A stretch of DNA of 64,000 nt from Baylisascaris procyonis (taxonomy: Eukaryota; Nematoda; Chromadorea; Rhabditida; Ascarididae): the NCBI GenBank assembly GCA_037389465.1, contig JAZARR010000237.1, positions 1,426,001 through 1,490,000 on the forward strand, written 5' to 3'. The position numbers and the translations under genes are program-made. Below, piece after piece: positions 46,076 through 58,220 of the stretch. The notes beneath the pieces were generated by a model. The model worked only from the letters and a program-made list of their open reading frames with translations. It did not search any database and was not told the origin of the DNA. Position 1 is the stretch's first letter; each line of letters starts with the position of its first letter.

Positions 46076-46381
46076 TCGGGCTTAGGGCCCTTTGAATGTC
46101 TTTGATCTTTAGTTCTACTGCTGAGTGGGAGCCGTGGTGCTACTCCATAAACTACTTCTAACTCGCCTGTGCTCTCGCTTATCGGCACCTTCAGACGGAT
46201 ATCGGTTCCTGCCCTCTGTCTACACTAGGTCCTCCTCACCGCCGCCACCATCAGTCACAACAATATACGATCCAGTGAAGAAGGCAAAGAAAATATGCTA
46301 GATCTAGCAAGCTTTCTCTTCATAATCACATTGCTAATATAACAAACATGCTTTTTTTCTGCTTCTTGCAACTCTCGCTAG

Positions 46382-46462
46382 AAGCAATATGTGAGCGTCG
46401 CCGCCGGCTGGCAGGGAAAAACGTCCCAGTAAAAGTGAAGAAAGACAGCGATACTGAGCCAG
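46382..46462 (+). CDS. Candidate exon, second gene or other
   Basis: Acceptor ctctcgctag ends at 46381 and donor ccag|gttttt begins at 46463. Phase 1 in and out, reading ICERRRRLAGKNVPVKVKKD, then SDTEP. Very basic and coding-like, but it cannot be joined directly to the exon ending at 41689 (phase 0). Confidence 0.3.
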
Positions 46463-49400
46463 GTTTTTGAATACTCAGGTCAATGCAGTAGCTGTGTATC
46501 ATACTATTGGCGATTTCTCGTTTGAAGCTGAAAGCAATTTGATGAAAAGGCTTCAAAAGCTGCTTTGTTACTGAACCACGTCCTCTCATCCATGACCAAA
46601 CAGCGAAGTCTAAAGCCATTTTTGATTGTTACCTCTTTAATCTTGGTGACAGTCATTCTTCGTCATATCAAGCTTACCGCTGTATAGAATCGCCTAATCA
46701 TTCCTTCCAGTGAGATGTCAGACGCGATTCATTCCGTTTATGGTCGCTTCCAGTCTTTCTTTAGCCTCTTTTCAATCACCGTTTTCCTCCATATATTTCC
46801 AGAACAGATAGGAGAGGAAGAAGCTGTCATCGAATCTCTACGCCAATAAACAAATATCTAACAAGTTGCGAAATGTTCCACTAGGCACGGCGCGTATTTC
46901 CTGCAAATAAAAAATAAAGATGTCAGTTAAGAATACACAGAAGCGATGTTAGAAGTGCACTCATATAAAATAAGTCTTTGCTGCGAACTTTTAATGTCTA
47001 TGCCTCCATTGAATGAACATTGTCCTCATTCATCTGAAAATTTTAAAGAGCTATGTTTCGTGACCTGTGCTACATTAAAACAGAAGTTATGGGACCTGAA
47101 AGTTTTGTCTGCGTCCCAAGCGTGGAAATGAAAGCTCATTTCTGTTTATTTCGAAAGTTATATTCTGTAATCACTGCTTCATAAAACAAAGGCTATAATA
47201 GCGGGGACTGTCTGCCAATATTCTGAAAGTGAAAGCCATCAAAATCGCGATTTCACATATGGAGCTCATTGTTGTGAACGTCGTATAAAAGAAAATTATT
47301 CGCCAAGCGAAAAATTTCGCGCATTGAAAACTTCAAGTAAAGGAATCAAGGACACAATATTAACATTGCAATTTAGCAGGTAACATTGCAATTTAAACGT
47401 GAGCAACAAAATGCAAGTACTGCCAACTGTTTCACTAATTGACGGCCTGACGGTTTCACTAATTCTCTATAACTTGTGGGCCTTGAATTTTTTCTGGTTG
47501 CTCTGGGGCTACCTTCGAGGAATCTGGGTTTCGAATTTCGGTGCCTCATTATTTCGCTTCATCCAATATCAACATCATGACCCGCCTGCTATTCTCCTGC
47601 TTTGTTGGAGACGGACCCTAATGAACGATAGACTCTAAATAGACAACATTTATTGCAATGTTTCAAAATGATTTGGTACATATGCTTTACGCGCTGTATA
47701 GAGGCTTTAAAGCAGATCAATTTTTCTTGCTGTTCAGTGGCTCATATTACGCATTTCTCTCAGTTGATGGGATAATCGCTCTTGTCTAGGAGCATTTTGC
47801 TCGTATTGCTTAAAGCATTTCTTGACATAAGTGCATATAATTTTGTGCGTTTTGCAATTCTCACTAGTGGTGGTGCATTTTATTCAATAATTTTTCTTCA
47901 GGTTGAATATAGTTGCTGACAATAAGCATTTCAATGAAAATTTTAGACATTCGGATGTAATGAGTACATTAAACTAGGGATTTTTTCCTCAACAAATTTA
48001 ATGTCGCATATTCGAATGCAAGATTTGCAATGCGACATTCTCAGGAGTTTTTCAGAATCCGTTCAGTGTCCCATATTTATAAAGGTGAGATGAGTTTTTC
48101 ACGCTAAATTCTTTCATCTTGGGGTGGATTTAATGTGATAATGGAGTTGCTAAATATTGCATTACTCATTTTCCTTGTTTATTTCTTATTGCCTCAATCA
48201 TTGACGCCGTATTATTTCTGCATTTCTGATTATTTGGTAGAAACTAGAATGATTTATTACGATAATAGATTTTTTGCTTTTTTAAACACTTCTAGGGTTC
48301 GTGTCTTCCTCTGGTTCTATTTCAGCTCTTATTTCTTCTTCAATACTCATTACAAGTTTATTTCTTATTGCTATAAGTTTATCTTTCCAATTTCGGCGCA
48401 TAAAAGAATACCTCATGATATAGTGATCAATTTGTGACTAAGGTAAATTTGGGAAATCCCTCATCCATTCAGTAAGTCGTCTCCATTCACTGGTATGAGG
48501 AAAACGAAAGATGTGAGCCAATCTAAAGTTCCCTCTTCGTTTAGTGTTGTTTAAAAAGAAGAATGTGTTAATTAAAGATGGTGTTTGCCTCTGTTTTGGC
48601 GTTTCACCGCTTTAATCGACGTTTTGGGTGGTGAAACTGGTTTCCTTCAACGAAATGAGGCGTAACTTCGTTCACTATTCTTTCGTTGTTCAACACTCTT
48701 TTATGCTGCTTTCGAATCATTGCCAATCAAGCAAAGGATCGTTCCCTTCATACATATATTGATATATGGAAAAATCTTTTGCTAAATGAATACGCTGCAA
48801 TTGCGTTAATTCACAATCATTGCACTAATTTGAAAGACGAGTTCATGTTAGCTACCGATATAAAAAAATGATCAAAAGCAAATTTATAAACAAATATATA
48901 TTTGAATTTTCATTTTTCTACTAGCAATTTCTGAGCAATTTTATATGTGATTAGCAAATAGGAAATTTGATATGAGAGTTAAGTATTGGAAAATTTCGAT
49001 CACATCTATCAAAAGTTGAAAGTCATAGATTTCTCATCGTTTTAAAGATGGGAACAAGGTACATATAATTCGAAGCCATAAACGCAACTTGCAATTTTTC
49101 TCACCTTTTTAATGCAGTCAGATGAGAATTTATCATTGATGGAATTTAATTTAATTTCCCAAAGTTTTCAAATAGGGCACATATTTGAGGTGATCAGTTT
49201 TCCTAGCCTCATTATGCATTAATTTCTCAAACCTCAGTCTATTGTGTTTTTCAGACATATTGCACATTATATTTTCTATCAAACTATAAACTTCTAATGA
49301 AACTGATCAGTCAAATTCCACTTGAAATGGCCGGCTTTTAATGAACCATTATTGCCCCGAATATATTTAATCGAGAGGAAAAGGTTGTAAAAGAAACATT

Positions 49401-50127
49401 GAGATAGCCGATTAGGAAAATATGTTGGACGTAGACTTGCAGCCAAAGTTTTATGGTGCATGTTTTGAAACGTTCTCGACGTCACTCCGAATGGTCATTC
49501 GTTGACATCTAGCTGTCACAGTTGAGGTTCAAGAAGTCGGCCGTTGCTAAGTGGAAAGAATTCAAGTTGAACAACTTAACGACTAAGACGCGAAAAGCAG
49601 CTGTTGCTACCAAATTCCATTTTTACTTTTATGCTGACATGGTGCCGATGCTGTTTTCCATTTGCATATCTGATTGTCGTAATATAATTCTAAATCAAAT
49701 AGTACATCTAACTGGAAATAAACTCAACTAATGCACTGTAACAATTCATTTTGAGTTGTTTAGTTCATTCATACATTTTATAAATATAGTCTAAATGAAT
49801 CAATTAAAGAATCAATTTACTCTATTAGAGCTCCAATACAAGAAGAAGCTTTTTCTTAAGATTACAGCAGTTTGTGATTATCTTCCACATCATATAGCCA
49901 CCGTTTGCATTAGTGATGTATTTAAAAACGTGCCTTCGAAGGCATTCTTTTTATAAGGATTCTTTTTGAACGTTTGAAGTGCGGTTGAAAATTTACGGTT
50001 GTCTGGTTGAGTAGCCAACGCTTATCTGTTACTGCTTCTTCGGATGGTGGTCATTATGTATCGTTATTGCTATCTTCTATCTGCCTCGGCGTAATTTCTT
50101 GCACATTCTGGATTGTGTAAGGATCAG
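46463..50127. other. Mostly non-coding stretch
   Basis: AT-rich. A small tandem repeat (taacattgcaattta twice) at about 47361-47397. A Lys-rich open stretch follows a tcacag acceptor at 49521 (LRFKKSAVAKWKEFKLNNL) but lacks a clear donor. Confidence 0.4.
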
Positions 50128-50216
50128 GTCTCCAGCTCGTCTAGTCGTCGAGGTCTGATTGAGGATCTACAGCTTTCATTGAGATGCGGTAAATTGCAAG
50201 ACGACATTGATATAAG
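50128..50216 (+). CDS. Candidate exon (about 29 codons)
   Basis: Acceptor aaggatcag ends at 50127 and donor ataag|gtgaac begins at 50217. Reads VSSSSSRRGLIEDLQLSLRC, then GKLQDDIDI. A second donor (tgcg|gtaaat, exon end 50188) would end in phase 1 and join the exon at 50814 in frame. Strong coding character; family unknown. Confidence 0.4.
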
Positions 50217-50813
50217 GTGAACAGTTTATCCCATTTATACAATAAGGTGACAAGCAGGCAGGGACTCGTCTACAAGGATGCTTCTCGTCGACTCGATCCC
50301 GTAGCGGCACCTGGCGAACTCCACGCTGCCACAGATCTCCTGACGCGCCCCCACTGCCTCTCCTATACCCACTCGGTCTTATCTAGCAAGTGAAATGAAT
50401 ACATGCGCATATCAATCCTTTTATATTTTCCCGATTCGGCCTCAGGGTGGCCTCATGGCACTTGCTGGGCAGTCGTTTAATCTGGCTGTATACTCTTGAC
50501 CTGTACGCACTATTCGCCTCTGATCTATAACTGACTGACTGGTCTAGCTTACAGTTGTATAAGCTACGTGTTTGCGAAGTAAACACCAAACAGCTCAATT
50601 CCCATTTCGTTTCTGTTTAGCATCAGTAATTTCCGTCATCCCTTCCCCAACCCTCTGTAGTCGAATCTTTTGTGGTAATTGAAGCACGTCGGCCTCATAA
50701 GATTGCAAATTGAAATTATCGATTCCTATAGAAATATTTAAATTATTAGTACATATTCGTTGTTGCTCACTAATATGCGTGAATGAATGTATGACGACCT
50801 TCAATCGGATTAG

Positions 50814-50857
50814 TGGATTTAAGTGCTCTGCGCAAATATGAGCAAATCGTCGTTCAG
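50814..50857 (+). CDS. Candidate exon (14 codons)
   Basis: Acceptor tcggattag ends at 50813 and donor cag|gtccat begins at 50858. Phase 1 in, phase 0 out. Reads DLSALRKYEQIVVQ, a short helix-like segment, and can be joined to candidates at 50128 and 51184. Confidence 0.35.
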
Positions 50858-50946
50858 GTCCATCGGATCTGTTGCTTTTGCCTTCACATGAGTGAATCGT
50901 ATGGAATGCACAACTGCTTGATTAGATCGCTCATTGGTGACCGTTT

Positions 50947-50994
50947 CACTTCAATTTTCTTTCAAATGACCACTTCAACTTCCTTTCAAATGAC
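50947..50994. repeat. 24-bp tandem duplication
   Basis: Two copies of a cttcaa-ytt-ctttcaaatgac-like unit in direct array, differing at few positions. Confidence 0.65.
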
Positions 50995-51183
50995 CAGTGA
51001 TGCTCATATTGTCAAACTTGTTTACTGTTTATTTCATTAGGTCACTATTTTAATTTCTTTCTTTGCTAAATTTTCATATTAATCTACTTTTCATAATTTT
51101 GCTTCATTCCAGTTTAAGAAAAAAAAAATCATATTCAACTTCCAGATTTATTTAACCCTCAATATTTCTTTATTGATTTTTAG

Positions 51184-51239
51184 CCACTTGCAAATCAGTC
51201 GTCGAGTGGTTTTCGCCACACAAAGTTTGACTTTTCGAG
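51184..51239 (+). CDS. Candidate exon (about 18 codons)
   Basis: Acceptor gatttttag ends at 51183; possible donor cgag|gttgaa. Reads PLANQSSSGFRHTKFDFS in phase 0, following IVVQ from the candidate at 50814. The frame stays open to about 51340, so the end is uncertain. Confidence 0.35.
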
Positions 51240-52221
51240 GTTGAAATTTTTCACCTCCATTGCGCTAGTCAAAACGTTTCCTCTTTTTTTTTTTTTGATT
51301 CTGTGCAATTGGTTTTCTTTTTCTTTTGAAACTTAATATCTCATTGAAATATCTCTTAGTTATTCTATTTTTCCTGACTTGCCTTAGTATTTTTTCTCAA
51401 TAATTCACTATGAAAGTTGTGAGCAGTTCCTCTCAATCATAAATCCTACATAAGCAGCGTTTTTTTTTCTTGCTTCATGAGCCCTTCTCGAGTTATCGTA
51501 GACATAACTGAGCTAAGGCGACATCACTTGTCTGGAAATTTGAAGAAATTATAGTAGATCTTTCTAAGCTCGCCCTAATCTCATGCCTACTTTTCCTTTA
51601 TTCACAAATCAATTTTCCCTCATAAAATTACTTTAAAAGCGCTAAAAAAAGTATCATTTGGACTGAACTTGCATGCAAACGTCCTATTGAAGCGTTTAAA
51701 TGTTGCGTTCAGCCATTATTTTTTATATGAAATTTTAGCTTCTACCGCAATTCAGCTGCAGTTTTTAGTGGTTACTTCAGCTTTGTCTCTTGTCGTCTAT
51801 GAAGAATGGTCTAGATTTTCATTGTTTTCTTCTTTTTTTTTTACTTCGTTCCATAACCAAAAATTCCGAACGTTTGGAGTTTTTTAGAGACGATTTGAAA
51901 ATAAATTACACTGAGTACTCTTCTCGAATTTTTTTTTTTTTTTATTCAGCGCAATGCATAATACGTTCAGGGCCAACATGTTGATTGCGTTATAATACTT
52001 CCAACTTCAACGTAGTACATAAACGGAGCAAAAAGCGGCATTTTTTAATGTTTTATAGGCAAGCAAGATATTCGTAACAGAGATAAGTTGGCAGAACTTA
52101 GGAAACCTTATTAAAGTTTTTTTTTGCTGTGAATTATCCCTGATGATCAGTTTCAATCGGGTTACAAATGTTATCGTTGTTTGTTCTCCTCATGCAAACG
52201 ACGAATATAAATGCATATTCA

Positions 52222-52269
52222 GGAGGGAGGAGGGAGAGGGGGTGGGGGGGGGGGTGGAGGGGTGGAAGG
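52222..52269 (+). repeat. G-rich tract (possible G-quadruplex)
   Basis: Several G-blocks, one of 11 Gs, on the + strand. Confidence 0.65.
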
Positions 52270-53138
52270 TTGCGCATCTGTTGTTTTCCACTCAAATGTG
52301 CTGCTAAAATCAAAAGAATTTCTTCGTTCTTTGTAGTCGATTAATCATAAAAATGCTGCCTATAATCAAAGTAAACTTTTGCAGTGATGTAATGGTTGAT
52401 TCGAATACGCTTTTTGCTCAACCTCATATTGATTTTTTCTTTTTTTGTAATTATGAAAATTGTTTCTCAGTCGTCGATATTTTTATCGTTCATAAAACTC
52501 GTTTCATGAACTCATAAAAGGGCTCCATTTTTAACGCAATGATTTCATTGCTTCATTTGCTTCGCTAAAATGAATACAGCGACTATAAATCTCCTTTCAC
52601 GCATTCGTCACCTATCTACTTCCGCTGATAGAAATCTTAAATTTACACTAATCTGTTATTGGCAACGAACTTCATGCAAACAAATTTTTCGAGGCCACGA
52701 AAGTGTATGAAAGTGCAGAGTTCTCTTTTTTTGCAAACTTCTGTTTACATGAATTGATTGGAGCTGTTGTTCTATTTACAAATTAGCAAATTTTTATCAA
52801 CATCAAATCCGTGCAGAAGCACATTAATGTCATATTTCAGTTCCATATGTTTCCCATACCAAATTGCCTTTTACTAATGTTGTCTCTCATGAGTTTAGGA
52901 TATGTTCAGATTGGTGAATAGTTCGTGATACTTGCATCTTGGCTATCAATTATCTATTTATATTTTACTTTGATGAAATGTCTTCTCAAATTTCGGTCAC
53001 TAAAGTATGTTGTTCTTTAAATGGTTTCATCTTTAGCTGTTAGATTTCAGTTTAATTACCGCTTAAAATTAGTGATTATTGAGTTTCGTTTTCTTTCGAT
53101 TTTGGAGATTTACACTTGCAAGGCTTATTATGGTGGTG

Positions 53139-53249
<111 letters not shown>

Positions 53250-53563
53250 CTTATTGTGATGTATATATCTGTGCGTTGTACATATGTACGTCTCTTTGTT
53301 GAAATCGAGTGGAAATTCCCTGAAATATAAGTTGCAAAAGACTTGCTGAGTGTAACCAATTTGATACGGCGATCTCTCGCATCACCTATTCAGCTTGATT
53401 TCAATGGTGGTTGTAGACGTCGAAAAGGGTGGAAAAATTCATATGGATTTTGTAATTGCTCTAGGTGCATTCCCACTGATCGGTTCAGAGAGAAAGAATG
53501 GAGTTCATTATGAATAGAAAATTAGTCCTTCCTTATAAACGTTGTATCATTCAAAATTTTCAG

Positions 53564-53658
53564 AAAATATCAAATGTGCCGCTTCGTTTGACACAGCGTT
53601 ATTAGTAGATCGAAATCGGCGTCGAGGAGTGCGCAATGTGTGGTCTGAATTCATTTAG
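53564..53658 (+). CDS. Candidate exon, possibly terminal
   Basis: Acceptor attttcag ends at 53563. In one frame it reads NIKCAASFDTALLVDRNRRR, then GVRNVWSEFI and a stop at 53656-53658. Coding-like, but no matching upstream phase was proven. Confidence 0.25.
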
Positions 53659-53989
53659 CGGTTTTATGATGGGGCAAAGCACAGATCGTTCCTTTTTTTT
53701 TGCTAAAACAACACACCGCTATTTTCCTGTTCGATTTTTTAGCTTATTCACTTTACGTAAAGGAAGAAGAAATATGATGCTTCGGCTATGACTGCGAGTG
53801 TGTTCTTCTACATTCCGCTTCCGAAAATTTTTGCATCTGTGGAAATTCAGCTTAAATAGCGAAACGAATGCTCGACTGTATCGCTGCTAAAGATTACTCC
53901 CTCAAATTATAAAATACGCAGGTATGAAGAGGAGCAAATATAGTCATGTCGCTGTTACATATGTTTGACCGCAGATCCATATTTTTTAG

Positions 53990-54067
53990 GACTTTCCATG
54001 CGAACTCAGCAAGGGCGTCACTCGCTTATTGAGCGTAATTGATGAATCTCAAGCTTTCTACGCGTAA
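53990..54067 (+). CDS. Candidate exon, possibly terminal
   Basis: Acceptor attttttag ends at 53989. Reads DFPCELSKGVTRLLSVIDES, then QAFYA and stop. An earlier donor (agc|gtaatt, exon end 54034) would make it internal, phase 0. Not recognised. Confidence 0.28.
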   Translation, partial: DFPCELSKGVTRLLSVIDESQAFYA

Positions 54068-54782
54068 TTACACCTCTTTTAAATCTATGTTTATCGGCGA
54101 AAAGGGGCAGAAACAACCATTTAGAAATGAAGCGTTTGTCTTAAAAGCAAACCTGCTTTATAATGAAGCTTGAAGTCACAGGAATGTTTACAAAAAAAAA
54201 ACTCCCTAACACTTTCTCATTACTGTTATTTTCAATGCTCCTCATGAATTGCACCCTGCAAAAGATTTTATGGGAAGTGTAGCGTTCGATTGTGATCATA
54301 CGGTATAGGCCGATTTTAGCAGGTTGAGCAGGCATGCACGACTGGGTGACATTTGTGCATAGAGACAATTTGGCTGCTTTTCTTGATCGGTACATGTTTT
54401 GATAATTTCTTGCTCAACGACTCTCATCGTTGCATTTTAAAATGTTGACTAGCACATCACTAACATAACATTTTTACAACTCATGCTCCTGTAGCAAATA
54501 TTCGTCTTTGTAGAGAGCGAACGTTATATACAGATCGAGCGATTTTATCACATTAAAACGAGCAACACTGATGAGCAAACTACAAATGAGGATTGTCAAA
54601 GTATTTTGCATTCCACTTAACTGAGCAACTAACTCTTTCGATGGTCTTCATGTTTTAGTTGATCCGACCGCCGACATAAATATGCGTAAGACCCAATGTT
54701 TTGCAACCCAACCGCTATAAGATGAAAATATAGGTGATGTAAGCTGCATATAACTTCTCGACTTCCTTGAGGCACTTTATAA

Positions 54783-54826
54783 CTCCTTTCGTAATTGTTG
54801 GTTCAGTGAAGCAATTACGAAAGGAG
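54783..54826. repeat. 15-bp-stem hairpin abutting the foldback element
   Basis: The sequence ctcctttcgtaattg is repeated in reverse complement after a 14-nt loop. Its last bases overlap the left end of the foldback repeat. Confidence 0.85.
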
Positions 54827-55325
54827 AACGTCGCAAGAATTCAAAATTTTGCAACGTTGTTCCCAGTGTCGGCCGATGTTTTGAGATCTACTGACACTGG
54901 GAACGAAATCCGCTGTCGGCTGGAGCTGCATATAAGCAGCCCCAGGTGACCAGTGGGCATTGGTGAAATAGTGGACTGCTGTCCCTCTGTGATGGCGCCC
55001 CTAACAACGACTTCGACTACGTCATCTCTGTAGTGAGTTCTTCGTATTTATTCGCTCTCACATTCCCGGCCGATGCATCATGTAGAAGTAAAAGCGAATA
55101 AGTATGAAGAACTCACTACAGAGACGACGTAGTCGAAGTCGTCGTTAGGGGCGCCGTCACAGAGGGACAGCAGTCCACTATTTCACCAATGCCCATTAGT
55201 CAGCTGGGGCTGCTTATATGCAGCTCAGCCGACAGTAGACTTCGATCCCAGTGTCAGCCGATCTCATAACATCGGCCGACAATGGGAACAACGTCTAAGA
55301 AGTTTTGAATTCCTGCGACGTTCTC
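54824..55325. mobile_element. 502-bp foldback element (two 233-bp inverted arms)
   Basis: Left arm 54824-55056 and right arm 55093-55325 are reverse complements at roughly 90% identity by eye, around a 36-bp spacer. Each arm has nested palindromes, including gttcccagtgtc / gacactgggaac and gctgcatataagcagc. It has no transposase or long frame of its own. The structure is that of a foldback or MITE-like non-autonomous DNA transposon. A flanking target-site duplication was not clear by eye. Confidence 0.85.
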
Positions 55326-57085
55326 GTGAGAATGTTTTCATCGCGACAGAGAGATATGAGCGGGTCTTTTGGGTATACATTATGCGCACCAACTTTTACA
55401 ACAATCCTCATAGATTCTTCATTCAAAACTAGGGCGCAGACAAATATGCACAGACATAAACATAGTATAGGCATTACATTGCCAGAGTGTGTTTACCTTG
55501 CAAGTGGTGATTTGCAAAAGCTTCGTGAAAAGTTTTCTTTTATTATTAAACGCCGCTATTTCGCATCATCCTTACGATGCTTTGTTGCAATTCTAGCTCA
55601 GTGAAGAGGATTCGATAGTAAAATAGCAATTTCTTGAAAAATGTCGACTCTAGAATATCGAAACATCTCACCGTAATTGCCTAATAAAGAGGAATTTGAA
55701 GTATCTTATCACTAACAGAAAGACCATTAAATGGAATTTGAAGTGCTTGAACTCGAATAGAAAGGTTATTAAAATAACTTGAAGCACTTGGTCATTAACA
55801 TAAAACCTACTAAAAGGAACTTAAGTACTTCACCGAAATAAGGAAACTAGCATAACCTAGTCCAATTTTTTTTTCGCATAATTTCGATCGCTATGCACTT
55901 AACACTTGTCTTCGTTATTTGGTATAGATTCTACTCTGCTCTTTAGTTGTGTTGCGTCTGTAGAAGTGGTATAAATAATCGTTCAATGCACAATTTTTAT
56001 TTATTTTTTCACTTCTCCCTTTCTGGTTTAATAACTTTCTCATGAGGGACAAGTATACGAAAGATGAAAATAAAAACCGATAGATCATTTAAGTAAATCC
56101 TTCAAGAATTTTCTTTAGTCTGCATTGTTATTCTTTAATTTGATTTGATCAATGAGAATAACACATAAGAAACGGCTCAAATCTAAACAAATCACATTGA
56201 CTATGTATATAGGTTGAGTCGATTCAGCCTTATCGTCTCCTTTAAAGATAATATCCCAAGTCGATTTCTTGTATGTCCTCTTAACATTTATTTAAAAGGA
56301 GTTGCTCTTAAATGTCTATCAGAAACCGGTCGTCGGAGCCGGTTAAACTAGATCATTTTTCTTTTGTTGGTTGATTCACCCGCTGCATGATGAGTGATTG
56401 ATTTTGATCGATGGCTGGTCAATAGTCAAAAGGTAGTGATATGAAACACATCGGTCAAATCACCTTAATCGATTGATTTTCACAAATTATGATCTTTTCA
56501 GAAACCAACACAATGCAATAAAACACAATTCTTCGCAGTCAATATTTGACAAGATTGCACTGAATTTCATCCTACTACGTTCATAGCTGAGCGTATTGTA
56601 TCTACCGTGTTTATTTGATTGTTGCTTGCGCCACAGATCTCCGCATGATCAATCGTATTTGTGCCACTATATAAGTTACTGCAAAGTAGTATAGTCGCAG
56701 TTGGTTGATGGCGTCTTCTTCGTTATCGTTTTTTGCTTTATTCTTGAGTATGGAGACCATTTTTCATGCTTCGTCCTCGATTGCTCATTTTGTGACTTCA
56801 CTCTGGAATTTCGCATATATTGCCTTTAACGATGTCACTTATGTGGCAAGAGTGATTTAGCCGATATTTTAAAGGACCGTAGAAGTTGGAATTCACTGTT
56901 CATTCCTTTTAACGTGCTTTACTGCTAACTGTTTGCTAAAGGGTTTATTGTTGCATTGTTATTTCTATTGTTTATTGCCGAATTCATTTACGCTTTGAAA
57001 GTGCCCCATACGGCAGAAGTAATGTGTGTTCGTGCAAGGTAGTTCAATGCGTCTAAGATTGAACTTCAACTAGGGTCGCAAATAG
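55326..57085. other. Stretch without supported genes
   Basis: Holds the degenerate ~42-bp tandem repeat at 55685-55851. An open stretch at 55305-55604 partly overlaps the foldback element and has no clear coding support. Confidence 0.4.
55685..55851. repeat. Four-copy degenerate tandem repeat, unit 41-43 bp
   Basis: Each unit begins taaa and contains a gaatttgaagtactt-like core followed by a taacagaaagacca-like part. Units at 55685-55727, 55728-55769, 55770-55810 and 55811-55851. Confidence 0.7.
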
Positions 57086-57208
57086 AAAGCAACGGAGTGG
57101 CGAAAAGTTTGCGACTTCTTTAAGCGATACCGTTTACGGCATCTATTTGTTCGAAAATGGAGCACATTCTTCTCTTGTTATGTTCAGCAGTTAGAGGGAA
57201 AAATTGCT
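57086..57208 (+). CDS. Candidate exon (41 codons), weak
   Basis: Acceptor gcaaatag ends at 57085 and donor gct|gtaact begins at 57209. Phase 0 both sides, reading KATEWRKVCDFFKRYRLRHL and then basic/aromatic residues to QQLEGKIA. It could equally be a chance open frame. Confidence 0.22.
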
Positions 57209-58158
57209 GTAACTTCTTTCTGCGATAATCACGATTTACGTGTCATCCTCTACCTTAAAGTCTCTATGAAAAGTGAACTTAATATTCTTTAATGATTCGT
57301 CACAAGAATGCACCATTATAGAGATTATTTCGATTAGAATAGTTCTCCGAGTGGATGTACGACTTCGCTTGATTCAACCAATCGGCTTGCATTCGATAAT
57401 TTCTTCCAATGGCCAATATCTATCTTTGGCTTTTAACAGAGCGTTTGAGGGGGAATTTCTTAAACAATAGAAGTCGTGCCTTCCGCTATTCATAACTGTA
57501 ACATTTTGGGAGTGATTTATGCAATTGTAAAGAGTCTATATCTAGGTTACTCTGTTGTGAGTCCACGAGTTGTTTTTTTTTGCCCAGAACATGTTCCAAC
57601 ATACCTTTCAAATGAACGTCATTTCGTGGTAGAAACGTTTCGTGGTTGCTAACTTCTGGCAACCATTCATAACAAAGGCTAACGATGAACATTCAAGTAC
57701 TTTTTTGAGGCCGCGGTTAAAGAAGAAGGGCAAGGGGAGGAGGAGACAACAGATTGGACAGTGAATGGAATTCGGCAGGGAATTCGATGGGCTCCGCGAA
57801 TGAATTATTATGGAAGTGTCATTTCTTATGGGAAAGTGAATATGTCGAACACTAAATGGAATATTTCAGACGTGAGCAGGGAGGAGTGAGTAGATGAGAG
57901 TAGATGGTCACTGAGAAGACGACGTTCATTATGCGACACCACAAAATTTTCGAGCTAGAAAAATTCCACAAAACCTCAGAAGAAAATTTCTCGAATTTTT
58001 GGTGATATTTTATGAGCCTTTTTCCGTGAACAACCTTGCAGGTCCCATCGTTAAGTTGTTTTCTCCATATGTCTCGTTTCTTTCATTGCCAGGACGTTCT
58101 GTTTAACATAACTTGAGCTATTTATACCACTTGTTGCTAATGAAATCATTCATGCTAG

Positions 58159-58220
58159 AAATTACCAAATTGGAGGCACAAATTAGCGAATGTGAAAATG
58201 TCAGCCATATTTTTCATCAA
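58159..58220 (+). CDS. Candidate exon (20 codons), weak
   Basis: Acceptor catgctag ends at 58158 and donor caa|gtatca begins at 58221. Phase 1 to 0, reading ITKLEAQISECENVSHIFHQ, which has helix character. An ATG-started reading from 58140 in the same frame stops after 34 codons. Confidence 0.25.

Larger units (their letters stand above)
41690..46381. other. Possible intron of the second gene or intergenic DNA
   Basis: Contains a (TA)n run at 41831-41876, an open stretch on the - strand at 42360-42698, an exon-like + strand frame at 43436-43528 (MEEANDVEEIAQDLQIL) whose phase fits no neighbour, and possible - strand coding sequence at 44376-44698. No chain could be built. Confidence 0.4.

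Noticed and set aside
52385..52446. Exon-like frame (VMVDSNTLFAQPHI) after a tttgcag acceptor
   Set aside because: The only donor creates a stop codon when joined to the next candidate exon at 53564.
54767..54949. 60-codon plus-strand frame
   Set aside because: Lies across the short hairpin and left arm of the foldback element; no coding support.
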